Origin: an uncultured SAR86 cluster bacterium | Lineage (GTDB): Bacteria; Pseudomonadota; Gammaproteobacteria; Magnimaribacterales; D2472 | Direction: 5' to 3' | Length of the DNA: 64,000 nt | Assembly: GCA_905181645.1 (NCBI GenBank) | Contig: CAJIYN010000001.1 | Coordinates: 186,001 to 250,000 of the forward strand | In this document: positions 50,976-60,032 of the stretch, piece after piece | Position numbering within the stretch: position 1 is the stretch's first letter | Layout of the letters: each line of letters opens with the position of its first letter | Notes under the pieces: model-generated | Told to the model about the DNA's origin: nothing | What the model saw: the letters and a program-made list of their open reading frames with translations, nothing else | Databases searched by the model: none | Made by a program: the position numbers and the translations under genes

Positions 50976-51743
50976 AAGATGCATGTAATATTTCGTTTAC
51001 AAATGGTGATAATTATTCTGTAAAGCATGTTCTTGCTTGTGATGGGATTAGGTCTTTAATAAGACAACAATATTTTCCTTCATCGGGTGCACCAGTGTAT
51101 AGCGGTTATAGTGCATGGCGTGGCATTGGTCTTTCAAATAACAAAGAGGTTCAATTTTATTTTGGTTCAAAGTCGCATATTGTAAGTTACCCAATCGACA
51201 ATAATGGTCGAACCAGTTTTGTTGGTGTTATAAAAACAAAACAAAGTGCTCATGACTCTTGGAAAACAAAAGGCTCCAAGGCTGCTTTAATAGACGATCT
51301 TAAAGACTATGATAGTAGTGTGTTTTCAATGCTTGATTCCAGTACTGATATTTATAAATGGGGTATCTATGAGACCACCCTTAAATAAAATATTTAGAGA
51401 GAACATGACTTTATTAGGTGACTCAGCACATCCTATGGTTCCATTTATGGGTCAAGGTGGCTGCATGGCAATTGAAGATGCATATACATTTGCACAATTA
51501 TTAAAAAAATTAAATTTAGATTTTGCTACAGCTCAATATCTTTATAATAAAATAAGAGTAAATCGAAATAATAAAATACAAAAGATGTCTATGAGACAAG
51601 CAAGATTAAATCACATGGAAAATGCCTTTCTAGTTTTTTTAAGGAACCTGATGCTTAAATATACTCCCATTATTTCAATGCGATTAAAGGGGATCTGGGA
51701 TTATGATCTTGATGCTGAAATTAAAAAAATTAAAGTTAACTAA
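50976..51743 (+). CDS. FAD-dependent aromatic-ring monooxygenase, C-terminal two thirds
   Basis: Flavoprotein hydroxylase of the UbiH/salicylate-hydroxylase type. Seen: NYSVKHVLACDGIRSLIRQ (the DG-x-RS motif), APVYSGYSAWRGIGLSN, and after a shift near 51370 ENMTLLGDSAHPMVPFMGQG (the GD motif for FAD ribityl) and CMAIEDAYTFAQLLKKLNLD. The N-terminal GxGxxG FAD segment is missing; in its place lie fragments of two other genes. The protein as assembled cannot be functional. Confidence 0.8.
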
Positions 51744-51744
51744 A

Positions 51745-52242
51745 CTACTTTATTCTTACAAACATAGTTCTTATAAAAGCAAATGCGCTTTGTACGAGAA
51801 ATAGCATAAGACAAATAACGTAAAAATTAGCTTTAGCTTTTATATATCCCAGAATCATTAAGCCAGAAATCAAGAATATTGCTGATAATACTGAAGTTTG
51901 AAATATAAATACTTGAGTAGGGAAAAGTTTTTTATAACCTTCCTTTCTCAGAGCTAGCATACGCTTAGGAAACGTTAATAAGCCTAATACGGATATTATA
52001 CAGAGTATCCAGTTTGTAATTGTCCATGATAGTTCAGGGTTTGTATTCGTATAAATTGCAAAAGGAAGTAAAGCGCAAAACATTGCAGAGAATGCGGAGT
52101 AAGTTAATAATTGAATTCTAAAGTTATCTGGTGAGCTAAAGCCATCAGAGGCTCTGCTTAAACCAATAAGTATTGCAGAAAACCCAACTATCCCTAATGC
52201 TACTTCTGCTATTACTTGTAATGCTTGAAAATTAGGCTCCAT
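51745..52242 (-). CDS. five-helix hypothetical membrane protein
   Basis: 165 residues, intact, with hydrophobic segments around VIAEVALGIVGFSAILIGLS, LTYSAFSAMFCALLPFAIYT, WTITNWILCIISVLGLLTF, FQTSVLSAIFLISGLMILGY and FYVICLMLFLVQSAFAFI. Similar small integral proteins are found in marine gammaproteobacteria; no function known. The start overlaps the end of the acetyltransferase gene by 11 bases. Confidence 0.6.
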   Translation of the reverse strand: MEPNFQALQVIAEVALGIVGFSAILIGLSRASDGFSSPDNFRIQLLTYSAFSAMFCALLPFAIYTNTNPELSWTITNWILCIISVLGLLTFPKRMLALRKEGYKKLFPTQVFIFQTSVLSAIFLISGLMILGYIKAKANFYVICLMLFLVQSAFAFIRTMFVRIK

Positions 52243-52741
52243 TATCTCTCCTTAAATAAACAACGCTGTTGTAAGAAAAATCATTAGTTCCACACTCCTT
52301 AAAGCCCATTTTTGCATGAAACTTGAGTGATGGTTCATTTACAGGCCTGGTATTTACTTCGCATAAAAGAGGCACATTACTCTTGTTTGCCTTAACGTAA
52401 ATAGAATCATAAATCATAGTTCCTAAACCTTGGCCTCTAAAGCCGTCTTTAATAGCGACTCTATCTATATATAAGAACTCATCTATGCTTTCTTGAAAAA
52501 ACTTATAATTTAAAGATTGATATTTAGAGCCTTCTTTAAAACAAATAATATAACCAACTATTTCATCATTAAATTTAATAGAAAGGTTAAAACTGCTCAT
52601 TCTTATAAGCTCAGATAATGCTAACGTATCTTCCAATGAGCCAACTTCAGGCACATTAGCTTGGTTAAGATCATAAATAGATTTTAGATCTTGATCATTA
52701 ATATCAGATGAAAAAGGTTGAAGAATAAATTCTTTAAGCAT
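52232..52741 (-). CDS. GNAT-family N-acetyltransferase
   Basis: 169 residues, intact. Acetyl-CoA pyrophosphate loop in AIKDGFRGQGLGTMIYDSI (RGQGLG), then CEVNTRPVNEPSLKFHAKMG and FKECGTNDF, the usual C-terminal strand. The substrate cannot be told from sequence. It overlaps both neighbours slightly, suggesting one operon from 53899 down to 51745. Confidence 0.85.
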   Translation of the reverse strand: MLKEFILQPFSSDINDQDLKSIYDLNQANVPEVGSLEDTLALSELIRMSSFNLSIKFNDEIVGYIICFKEGSKYQSLNYKFFQESIDEFLYIDRVAIKDGFRGQGLGTMIYDSIYVKANKSNVPLLCEVNTRPVNEPSLKFHAKMGFKECGTNDFSYNSVVYLRRDNGA

Positions 52742-52871
52742 TTTTTAGATTAACAATAATGCAAAACATAGCAACCATAAATATAATTACATAGGGAGCA
52801 TATTCAGCACCTGGATGACCACGATAATTATTGTCAGCAACAATTGGTAATAAATTTTTAAAATTAATCAC
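52734..52871 (-). CDS. 45-residue putative membrane peptide between DUF1330 and GNAT genes
   Basis: GTG start at 52869-52871 overlapping the DUF1330 stop (GTGA). The product reads MINFKNLLPIVADNNYRGHP then AEYAPYVIIFMVAMFCIIVN, one C-terminal helix. Its end overlaps the GNAT start. The tight packing suggests a real gene, but it could be a fragment of a longer membrane protein. Confidence 0.45.
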   Translation of the reverse strand: MINFKNLLPIVADNNYRGHPGAEYAPYVIIFMVAMFCIIVNLKNA

Positions 52872-53269
52872 TTAGTTTCAATATTCAATTGGCCTGCGAG
52901 ACCAGCACTTCTATGCTCTTCGCTCTTTTGATATTCAGAGTCCATCACCATTTCCAACATAGCTTTTCTGCTTGGATATTCTGCTATGGCTACCCAATCC
53001 CACAACTCTTCTACTTCACCAAGCATAAGTCTCTGAACCTCACCAAAAAAAATAGATTTACCACCAACTTTTTCAAGGTGTCCTTGAACTTCAGTAGTAT
53101 AGATTTCATATGCTTCCTTGCCTGAAAGATTTGTCTCTCTTCCATCTGCATATTCTGCTTTATCCTTAAATGTTAAAAGATTTACCATTTTTATTGGAGT
53201 TTCTGTATCTCCCTCTAAGAAGCCTGCCATCTGCTCTTCATTTGGTATGACTGCATTTTTAACTTTCAT
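52868..53269 (-). CDS. DUF1330 / dimeric alpha-beta barrel protein
   Basis: 133 residues, intact. PIKMVNLLTFKDKAEYADGR, then EVQGHLEKVGGKSIFFGEVQ, and the family end AIAEYPSRKAMLEMVMDSEY, QKSEEHRSAGL. Ferredoxin-like dimeric barrels of this type often bind small organic molecules or heme. Same family as the protein at 62722. It lies 18 bases after the GST gene. Confidence 0.85.
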   Translation of the reverse strand: MKVKNAVIPNEEQMAGFLEGDTETPIKMVNLLTFKDKAEYADGRETNLSGKEAYEIYTTEVQGHLEKVGGKSIFFGEVQRLMLGEVEELWDWVAIAEYPSRKAMLEMVMDSEYQKSEEHRSAGLAGQLNIETK

Positions 53270-53287
53270 AATTGCTTCCTTTTATTC

Positions 53288-53899
53288 TTATTTCATCTCT
53301 ATGGATTTAATAAAGGCAGGTCTAGCTTCAATTTTTACAACATAATCTTTAATGTTTTGCATGTCATCAGTGACGCAGCCCAATCTATTAGCCATAAAGC
53401 ATGAGTGTCCAAGCATCAAATCTGCAGCAGAGAAATCTCCAATTAAATAATCTTTACCAGCAAGAGCATCATTCACTGGGGCAAGTGCTTTGGACAGTAA
53501 TTTCTTAGCTTGCAATAAGACATTCTCATCTCTTCGATCAGGCGGTAATAAAATCGTTTGAACTACTATTTGATTCATGGGTGGCATTACCATCCCTTCA
53601 CAATAGTGAAACCATTGAAGATAGTTTGGGAATTCTGGCGAATTAACATCTGGTTTTAAGCCACCATCTTTATGCCTTGCTAGAATATATTCAATAATAG
53701 CTCCTGATTCAAAAATGGAAATATCTCCATCTTCTAACACTGGAACTCTTCCAAGGGCATGCCTTGATCTATGCTCCTCTGACTTGAGCCCTTCTTTACT
53801 AAAAGGCATGATATTTACCTCATACTCAAGTCCCAACTCCTCTAATAACCAAACTATCCGCCCTGCTCTAGTATTTGCAACAAAATGAACTTTTAACAT
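53288..53899 (-). CDS. Glutathione S-transferase
   Basis: 203 residues, intact. Thioredoxin-like N-domain: VHFVANTRAGRIVWLLEELG, then HALGRVPVLEDGDISIFESG (cis-Pro and the Glu-Ser glutathione motif), AIIEYILARH. Helical C-domain with YLIGDFSAADLMLGHSCFM (N-capping box SAAD). Substrate unknown; it follows a second GST by 9 bases. Confidence 0.92.
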   Translation of the reverse strand: MLKVHFVANTRAGRIVWLLEELGLEYEVNIMPFSKEGLKSEEHRSRHALGRVPVLEDGDISIFESGAIIEYILARHKDGGLKPDVNSPEFPNYLQWFHYCEGMVMPPMNQIVVQTILLPPDRRDENVLLQAKKLLSKALAPVNDALAGKDYLIGDFSAADLMLGHSCFMANRLGCVTDDMQNIKDYVVKIEARPAFIKSIEMK

Positions 53900-53908
53900 A
53901 ACTTACTC

Positions 53909-54592
53909 CTATGTCTGAAGATTTTTGCGAGCTCTGTCTGCAAACTCCTTCATCTTTTTATCATCACTTAAAATATTATCTACAGAAACTGGTACTTTTA
54001 TTCCCTCTAGCATGCCTGGCTGCTTATACATCGCATCATTCCATCTTGCTAAATTGTCTAATCCTTCAACAGAAATGCCTGACCACTTATGTGTTCTTGT
54101 CCAACACCAATTTGCTATATCAGCAATTGAATAATCATCAGCCAGCCACTCACTTTTTGCTAACTGAGTATCTAGTACTTCGAACAATCTTCTGCCTTCA
54201 TTTTGATAACGATCAATTGCGGGCTGAATTTTTTCAGGAAAGTATCTAAAGAAAACATTGGCTTGCCCCATCATTGGACCTATTCCTCCCATTTGAAACA
54301 TTAACCATTGAATAACTTTAGCCCTGCCTTTGCTATCTGAAGGTATAAGCATTCCTGATTTCTCAGCAAGATAAATCATAATAGCTCCAGATTCGAAAAT
54401 TGCAAGATTATCATTGTCTCTATCAACAATGGCTGGAATTCTTCCATTTGCACTTATAGCTAAAAATTCTGGTTTCTTTTGCTCACCCTCTGCTAAGTTA
54501 ACTAAATGGGCTTTGTAATCCATGTTCATAGCTTCTAAGGCACAAGATACTTTGTATCCGTTGGGCGTTGGTGAAGTATATAAATCTATCAT
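53909..54592 (-). CDS. Glutathione S-transferase (YfcG/YghU-like)
   Basis: 227 residues, intact. [20 protein letters not shown] at the start, [20 protein letters not shown], then [19 protein letters not shown] (glutathione-binding ES), and the C-terminal [20 protein letters not shown]. The TSPTPNG-K and [17 protein letters not shown] motifs match the nu-class YfcG/YghU group, which acts as disulfide-bond reductases. Its start lies within two bases of the dehalogenase stop. Confidence 0.92.
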   Translation of the reverse strand: MIDLYTSPTPNGYKVSCALEAMNMDYKAHLVNLAEGEQKKPEFLAISANGRIPAIVDRDNDNLAIFESGAIMIYLAEKSGMLIPSDSKGRAKVIQWLMFQMGGIGPMMGQANVFFRYFPEKIQPAIDRYQNEGRRLFEVLDTQLAKSEWLADDYSIADIANWCWTRTHKWSGISVEGLDNLARWNDAMYKQPGMLEGIKVPVSVDNILSDDKKMKEFADRARKNLQT

Positions 54593-54593
54593 G

Positions 54594-55656
54594 CTATTCC
54601 TTTATAAAATCTATTAATAAACTAGAAAGTTCTTTTGGTTTAGTCCACTGATAAAAGTGACCGCCCCCAATATGATCTGCACTTATTGCATTTGGAGCCA
54701 TTTCTAAAACATCTTTTTCCAATTTCATTGGTCACTGGATCATTTCCAGCAAAAATGCTCAAGAAAGGTTTGTCGTAATCTTTAAAAAATGCAAGATCTA
54801 GTTTATCTTCCAAAGAAGCATCAGGAATAATTGGAACATGGCTTGGCATTGCTCTTATTCCCATTTTAAATGATGCGTCAGGAAAAGGAGCGTCAAAAGC
54901 CTTTGATAACTCTGTATAAAATGGTGATAAATTTGTTATTCCAAGCTTATAAAATAGATAATTAATAGCCTTTTTGTAAGGAGGTACTTTTTCCATCATC
55001 ATTGAGGAAATAAAACCTGTCGGTAAATTAGATGTCTCCCAGCAAAACTTTTGCCAATACATAAACTTTAAGGCTGGATGACCTTCGCCCTTATCCATTT
55101 TGCTTACCTCTTTTACCATCGGACTAGGTGATAGTTTAATTTTTTTATTATTTCTAAATGCTCCAACTTTATCTATAACCTCTTGCGACACATCAGGATT
55201 GTAAGGGAGTCCGGTATTGCCGATAGAAACTTTTATAAAATGTTCTGAGCGTGCTGCAACTAATCTTAGGCCTATTAAGCCGCCCCAATCTTGTCCAAAA
55301 AAAGTTAAATTCCTAAAATCATTCTTATCAAGCCACTTGATCATCCAGTCAACTTGATTTTGATAACTATAATCCTCTCTTGCTGCAGGCTTATCTGATT
55401 TACCATAGCCAGGAAGATCAGGTGCAATAACTCTGATGCCAGCTGCAGTTAAAAAAGGAATCATTTTGGTATAAAGATAACTCCAAACAGGCTGCCCATG
55501 CATTGCCAGAAGAACAGGACCATCTTTTGGACCTTCATCAATGTGATGAATTCTTAAATCTGTTCCATCATGCGTTTTAATATTTGTATAAACAGGCTCA
55601 TAAGGATAATCCTTAAGATCATTAAAATGAGAATCAGGAGTTCTGAGTACTTTCAT
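54594..55656 (-). CDS. Haloalkane dehalogenase (HLD-I, DhlA-like)
   Basis: Hydrolytic alpha/beta-hydrolase that removes halide from alkyl halides. Numbering matches DhlA: HGQP at residues 53-56 (family HGEP), nucleophile Asp123 in [13 protein letters not shown] with Trp124 as halide ligand, and [12 protein letters not shown]. The N-terminus [20 protein letters not shown] is typical of DhlA relatives. A shift near 54715 hides the end; corrected, it reads [19 protein letters not shown] with the catalytic His. The Glu-to-Gln change in HGEP is unusual. The activity call is by family. Confidence 0.87.
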
Positions 55657-55673
55657 TGGCGTTGTTTAATATT

Positions 55674-55868
55674 TTAACTAACGGAGCAAGTCATATCTTG
55701 ACCACAACACAATGGAGATTTAATTTTTCCATGACCATTGGGGCATTCAGATACCTGAACCGAAGTTCCATCATCTAGTTCTAACATTGCATTTACCAAA
55801 GGGGCGTCACAAGCGCCACATGATGCATTAACTGACATTTTGCATTGACTGCATGAATAAGTTGCCAT
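55674..55868 (-). CDS. 64-residue Cys-rich zinc-ribbon-like protein
   Basis: Ten Cys in 64 residues: YSCSQCKMSVNASCGACDAP, then SECPNGHGKIKSPLCCGQDM, TCSVS. The CxxC and CxxC pairs separated by a short beta region suggest two zinc knuckles or a rubredoxin-like metal site. Intact, with an AAGAGG ribosome site. It sits upstream of the dehalogenase gene; a redox or metal role is a guess. Confidence 0.65.
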   Translation of the reverse strand: MATYSCSQCKMSVNASCGACDAPLVNAMLELDDGTSVQVSECPNGHGKIKSPLCCGQDMTCSVS

Positions 55869-55971
55869 TTATATTCCTCTTAAGGTTCTATTTATCATAA
55901 CAATAAATATTAGTATTCATATTATAATATATGAAATGGCATACTTAGTGCCAAAAAAAGGGGGAATATAA

Positions 55972-57182
55972 ATGTCAAAAGCTTTTGGATATTGCGATCC
56001 TGCATTTGCAAAAATAGGCGATATATTTACCAAGGCCATAGAATCGGAGCACGAGTTAGGCGCTTCTCTTGCGATTGAATATAAAGGCAAGACAGTCTTA
56101 AACATGTTTGGTGGTCATAAAGATATTAAAAGAACTAAGCCCTGGGAAGAAGATACTATTGTAAATGTCTTCTCGGTAACAAAAGGTGTTGCTGCAACTT
56201 GTATCTGCTAAGCTTATTGATGAAGGCGAAGCTTGATGTTAATAATAAGGTCTCATTTTATTGGCCCGAATATGGCTGCAATGGCAAAGAAAATACCAAA
56301 GTTAGTGATTTGTTGTGTCATAGATCTGCAATGTTTGGTTTTCAAGAAGGAATGCCGTCTGGTCCATGGCAAAATTGGGAAGTATTTACCAAAGCGCTTG
56401 AATCACAAAAACCATTCAAGGAGCCAGGTTCAGCTCAAGGCTATCATGCTCTTACCTATGGCTGGCTTGTAGGAGAAATTATTCGCAGAGTTGATGGAAG
56501 GCATGCTGGACAATATTTTAAAGAAGAAATTGCAGATCCATTAGGAATTGATTTTCAAATTGGCCTTAGTGAAAAGGATTTTGATAGATGTGCAGATATG
56601 ATCATGCAGCTTGATAGCGGGAAAGGAAATCCTATTGATTATATAAAGTATGTACCAAATTTTATTTTACCTAAACGATTTTGGAATATGAAAGAGGCGG
56701 TCAAAGGTGGTGCTTTTGAGGGAAGAGAAGAAGATCCAGTTGGATATCATAATTCTCCTGATTGGCGAATGGCTCAGGTCCCATCAGCAAATGGACATGG
56801 AACAGCTCAAAGTCTTGCAAAACTTTATGGAATTTTAAGCAACGGCTGTCAGAGAGATGGTCATAGCATTATGAAACCTGAGACTTTGGATTATGCAATA
56901 ATCCCTCTTTCATCTGGACCAGATTCAGTTTTATTTGGTTCCAATATTACATTTGGTCTTGGTTATGAATTAGGCAAAGATTCTATGCCAGTTGGAAACT
57001 TTGCTCCAAAATTTAAAGATGCCATGTTTGGCCACGCCGGAGTTGGTGGTGGCGTTGCTTTTGGAGATATTGACAATCAATTGGGCTTTGGTTTTGTATG
57101 CAATCAAATGCATGAAGTAAAAAATTTATACAAAACTGTTAATGAAATAATGGATGCTTTATTTGCTGAACTTGAAAAATAA
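55972..57182 (+). CDS. EstB-like serine esterase of the beta-lactamase family (frameshifted)
   Basis: Class C beta-lactamase fold esterase, cytoplasmic by lack of signal. Catalytic SxxK in VNVFSVTKGVAATCI (Ser-Val-Thr-Lys), second motif in QGYHALTYGWLVGEIIRR (YxxxxYG), and FGHAGVGGGVAFGDIDNQLG for the KTG-like strand. A shift near 56205 follows the SxxK motif. About 400 residues. Start at 55972 with GGGGG 7 bases upstream. Family members hydrolyse short esters and lactones rather than penicillins. Confidence 0.88.
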
Positions 57183-57192
57183 ATTGTACATA

Positions 57193-57223
57193 TTGACTTA
57201 GAGATAGCTCTAAGGAATATATA
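57193..57223 (+). promoter_or_regulatory. MerR-type promoter/operator, near-copy of the one at 48190
   Basis: -35 TTGACT (57193-57198), 19-base spacer (57199-57217), -10 TATATA (57218-57223). The spacer holds the dyad CTTAGAG-N4-CTCTAAG. TTGACTTAGAG-N4-CTCTAA is shared with the promoter at 48190-48220. The ATG of the next gene (57228) lies 5 bases after the -10, so the transcript would be leaderless or nearly so. Confidence 0.8.
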
Positions 57224-57227
57224 ACTC

Positions 57228-57731
57228 ATGATTGGCGCGAAGGAAGCTATAAAAACTATTTTTGGATGGTTCCATACAATTATGGGAATAGCTGCTTTGT
57301 TAAGTGGCGCCTACTCAATAATTAAATATAAAATTCTTGAATCTAAGAATAACTCTGCAAAAATTTTTTTACTAACAACAGTCATAACCTCTGTATCCGC
57401 TCTGATGATATATAAGCAAGGTAGTTTTGGTGTCGCCCATATGCTTGCAGTGGTAGCATTAATCGCAGTAGCGGGCGGTATGATGATGGAAAAAAGACTG
57501 ATCTTTGGTTGGCTGTGTCCGTATTTTCAAGCTATAAGTTATTCTGCACTTTTTCTATTTCATTTAATACCAGCAATTACTGATGCCTTGAGGCGTCTTC
57601 CTGTTGATGACCCAATTGCTAAAAGCTTTGAAGATCCTTTGATTTTAAGTTTCTATTTAGCGTTTCTTGTATCGTATATAATCCTTGTTATTGCACAGAT
57701 GATGTGGATTAAAAATAATAAAATAGTTTAA
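57228..57731 (+). CDS. multi-pass membrane protein (DUF2306-like), under a MerR-type promoter
   Basis: 167 residues, intact, four to five helices: FHTIMGIAALLSGAYSIIKY, FLLTTVITSVSALMIYKQGS, AHMLAVVALIAVAGGMMMEK, AISYSALFLFHLIPAITDAL and PLILSFYLAFLVSYIILVI. The arrangement resembles DUF2306 membrane proteins; this assignment is tentative. It is followed 11 bases later by a MAPEG gene. Confidence 0.55.
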   Translation: MIGAKEAIKTIFGWFHTIMGIAALLSGAYSIIKYKILESKNNSAKIFLLTTVITSVSALMIYKQGSFGVAHMLAVVALIAVAGGMMMEKRLIFGWLCPYFQAISYSALFLFHLIPAITDALRRLPVDDPIAKSFEDPLILSFYLAFLVSYIILVIAQMMWIKNNKIV

Positions 57732-57742
57732 AGGAGTTCAAA

Positions 57743-58162
57743 ATGTTTGAAGTATATCAACCGGTATTATTAGGATTATGGTTAACGCTTAGCACAATTA
57801 TTATTCAGGCTATTGTGCTTGTAAGAGTTCATAGAGCCCATAAGGGTTATAAAGTTGGAGTTATAGATCCCGCTTTAGGCCAAGCTTCTTTTTTCTTTAG
57901 AGCTCATAGAACATTTTGGAATTCGCTAGAAAATATCATCCCACTTTTTGGCATGGCTATTCTTGCGATGATGGCTGGCTACAGCCCACATAAATTATCA
58001 GTCGTGGTCTGGATTTATGCTGTAGTTAGAATTATTCATATGGTAATTTATTACAGAGTAGCAACTGATAAAAATCCAAGTCTTAGAAGTATCTTTTGGG
58101 TAATAGGCCTATTTACCAATATTTATTTAATGGTAGATTTGGGAATTCATTTATTAGGCTAA
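57743..58162 (+). CDS. MAPEG-family membrane protein
   Basis: 139 residues, intact. Four helices with the family segment FFRAHRTFWNSLENIIPLFG (RAxRNxxEN type) and VVRIIHMVIYYRVATDKNPS. MAPEG proteins act on glutathione and eicosanoids in eukaryotes; bacterial members are glutathione-transferase or peroxidase-like. An AAGGAG ribosome site precedes the ATG. It fits the detoxification theme with the GSTs upstream. Confidence 0.9.
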   Translation: MFEVYQPVLLGLWLTLSTIIIQAIVLVRVHRAHKGYKVGVIDPALGQASFFFRAHRTFWNSLENIIPLFGMAILAMMAGYSPHKLSVVVWIYAVVRIIHMVIYYRVATDKNPSLRSIFWVIGLFTNIYLMVDLGIHLLG

Positions 58163-58434
58163 TCTAAATTAACAAATTCGCCCGCATGATAATGTAGGTT
58201 TATTTGTGATTGAATTTTTTCTTGTTCTAAGGGTTTTATTAAAAGGAACTTACTAATAAAGCCTGTGGTTTTTTCAGGATTTGAGCCAGTGATAAATAAT
58301 TCTTTAGCGCCAAGAATATTACATGCTCGCAATGTTCTTTTGTAATCCATCCCCAATCTAAGGAACCCAAAGAGCTTGACCTCTTCAGCTAAAAGAATAG
58401 CTATGTCAGCTTTTAATAATTTCGTACTAGATAT
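58159..58434 (-). pseudogene. unidentified fragment, start missing
   Basis: Open minus frame without a good start: STKLLKADIAILLAEEVKLF, DYKRTLRACNILGAKELFIT, GSNPEKTTGFISKFLLIK, ending LHYHAGEFVNLD. The composition looks like a real soluble protein, but no family is recognised and the upstream part is absent. The gap up to 58530 holds only AT-rich sequence with the next gene's ribosome site. Confidence 0.4.
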
Positions 58435-58529
58435 AAATTATAGTCAAAATAGTTAATTAGTATCTACAAGATATCATTTTTTTTTAATCACGTTAAAATA
58501 GGTTTATTCAATATAGTTAAGGAGCTTAA

Positions 58530-58978
58530 TTGAGCTATAGAAAATCTAAATTATTGGTCAATATTCCTGAGCGCTTTTTGGCGCAAAGAAAGATTGTTCA
58601 ATGGCTAGCCAGAGGCCTGCTTAGAGCATTTAGATGGAAAGTTGAGGGTTTAATACCTCCAGTTCAGGGTAACGAGAACTTAATAGTAATAGCAGGACCC
58701 CATACTTCTAATTGGGATGGTGTTTTTGCGTTTGCTGCCATAATAGGTATAGATGCAAAAATTTCATTTTTTGGAAAATATACTCTCTTTACAACTCCTA
58801 TTTTAGGGAGATTTTTGAAGTACATGGGAGGCATTCCAGTTGACAGGAGTAAGCCGGGATTAGGCCTTACAGAAATTGCTATAAAAAATATGTCAAAACT
58901 TAATGGTTCTTTGATTGCTATGTCGCCAGAGGGAACAAGAGCTAAGACTGAGAAATTTAAAACAGGATTTGAAGGCTC
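58530..58978 (+). pseudogene. Lysophospholipid acyltransferase (PlsC-like), C-terminus missing
   Basis: TTG start at 58530 with GGAG nine bases upstream. Family motifs: AGPHTSNWDGVFAFAAI (HxxxxD catalytic), FFGKYTLFTTPILGRFLKYM, GGIPVDRSKPG and AMSPEGTRAKTEKFKTGF (EGTR). Normally about 50 more residues follow after KTGF; here sequence at about 58978 joins the start of an unrelated gene in inverted orientation. It would acylate lysophospholipids, or ornithine lipids in this subfamily. Confidence 0.85.
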
Positions 58979-59082
58979 GGATCAGGTATGTATTTTAAAG
59001 GGTTGTATTTTACATCCATCACAACTCTCCAACTGTCCACTATAAACATTACTGTTCGTCTAAATATATTTGGTTTTTTCAT
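58978..59082 (-). pseudogene. N-terminal fragment of an unknown conserved-looking protein
   Basis: From an ATG at 59080-59082 the minus strand reads MKKPNIFRRTVMFIVDSWR, VVMDVKYNPLKYIPDP and then enters acyltransferase sequence backwards. The strong start-like sequence and natural composition suggest the first 35 codons of a real gene, cut at about 58978. Parent gene not recognised. Confidence 0.45.
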
Positions 59083-59102
59083 AATTTTATCTTACCATCC
59101 TT

Positions 59103-59600
59103 CTAGTCTTGTTTAGGAATACCAATTCTAAGTTTTATATTTTGTGTAGTAGGTCCTGAGACCACAAATTTTGCTTGATCAAAAGATGGTGCCGACATTC
59201 TGCCCATTACATTATTAGAAAATCCATATTGTTCTTTTGGAATACCAAGAAAATTTTTATCCATTTTTCCATTCCCATTTGCATCAACAAAAATGGCTAT
59301 AGCATATTCGCCATGGGGCAACATACCATTAATTTCAAAATTTTTCGGCCCTACTTCTCCTGCCTTATTAACACATGATGCTTCTTCAGATTCATTTTCA
59401 ACTGAATCCTCAAATCCAGCTGCGTCCCTGCATATGCTCAAAAATACAACACCGGGCTTATCTATATTTAAAAGATTTATTTTTAAGTTTGCTTCCTCAG
59501 AATAAGATTTGGGTACAAATGCCATACAGATAAAAACCAAAGTTAAAAATACTGCATTATTCTTGGTTAATTTTTTAAATATTTGAGAAAATAAATTCAC
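59103..59600 (-). CDS. DUF2141 secreted protein
   Basis: Signal peptide (FLTLVFICMAFVPKSYSEE) and a beta-sandwich DUF2141 domain: DKPGVVFLSICRDAAGFED, LPHGEYAIAIFVDANGNGKM, DKNFLGIPKEQYGFSNNVMG, then FDQAKFVVSGPTTQNIKLRI. The YAI-x-DANGNGKMD-GIPxExYGFSNN pattern is the family mark. The start is taken as the GTG at 59598-59600, because the longer frame would overlap the VOC gene. Function unknown; periplasmic. Confidence 0.88.
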   Translation of the reverse strand: MNLFSQIFKKLTKNNAVFLTLVFICMAFVPKSYSEEANLKINLLNIDKPGVVFLSICRDAAGFEDSVENESEEASCVNKAGEVGPKNFEINGMLPHGEYAIAIFVDANGNGKMDKNFLGIPKEQYGFSNNVMGRMSAPSFDQAKFVVSGPTTQNIKLRIGIPKQD

Positions 59601-59607
59601 AATTGAA

Positions 59608-59997
59608 TTACATAGCGCATATTTTATTGCCAGATGGATCAACCAAATAGGCTAGGTATAGCTGAACACCACCGCCTTCTCTGATTCCAGGAGGATCACA
59701 AAATTCTGGTGTTTTAGAGCCTGCTGCAATTCCTGCTGCATGCCATGCATCGATCATTTCTGTGCTTGAGGCATTAAAGCCTATAGTACTTCCATTTCCA
59801 TGTGTTGCAATCTCGCCATTAATTGGCTGTGAAATTAAAAAACTATTATTTCTATTAACAAAGTAAACATATCTTGTATGACCATCATGATTCATGGATA
59901 ACTTGCCTTCCCTTGCACCAAGTACAGGCATAGTTTTATCGTAAAATATTCTGGATTCTTCAATATCATTGGCTCCGAGCATTACGTGACTAAACAT
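59608..59997 (-). CDS. VOC-family (glyoxalase-like) protein
   Basis: 129 residues, intact. FSHVMLGANDIEESRIFYDK at the start, TRYVYFVNRNNSFLISQPIN, GSTIGFNASSTEMIDAWH, and YLAYLVDPSGNKICAM at the end with the metal-ligand position. Single-domain VOC proteins include lactoylglutathione lyases and dioxygenases; no specific substrate can be told. Confidence 0.88.
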   Translation of the reverse strand: MFSHVMLGANDIEESRIFYDKTMPVLGAREGKLSMNHDGHTRYVYFVNRNNSFLISQPINGEIATHGNGSTIGFNASSTEMIDAWHAAGIAAGSKTPEFCDPPGIREGGGVQLYLAYLVDPSGNKICAM

Positions 59998-60032
59998 TTA
60001 TATCTCCTATTTTTATAAATCTATTATGGGTC

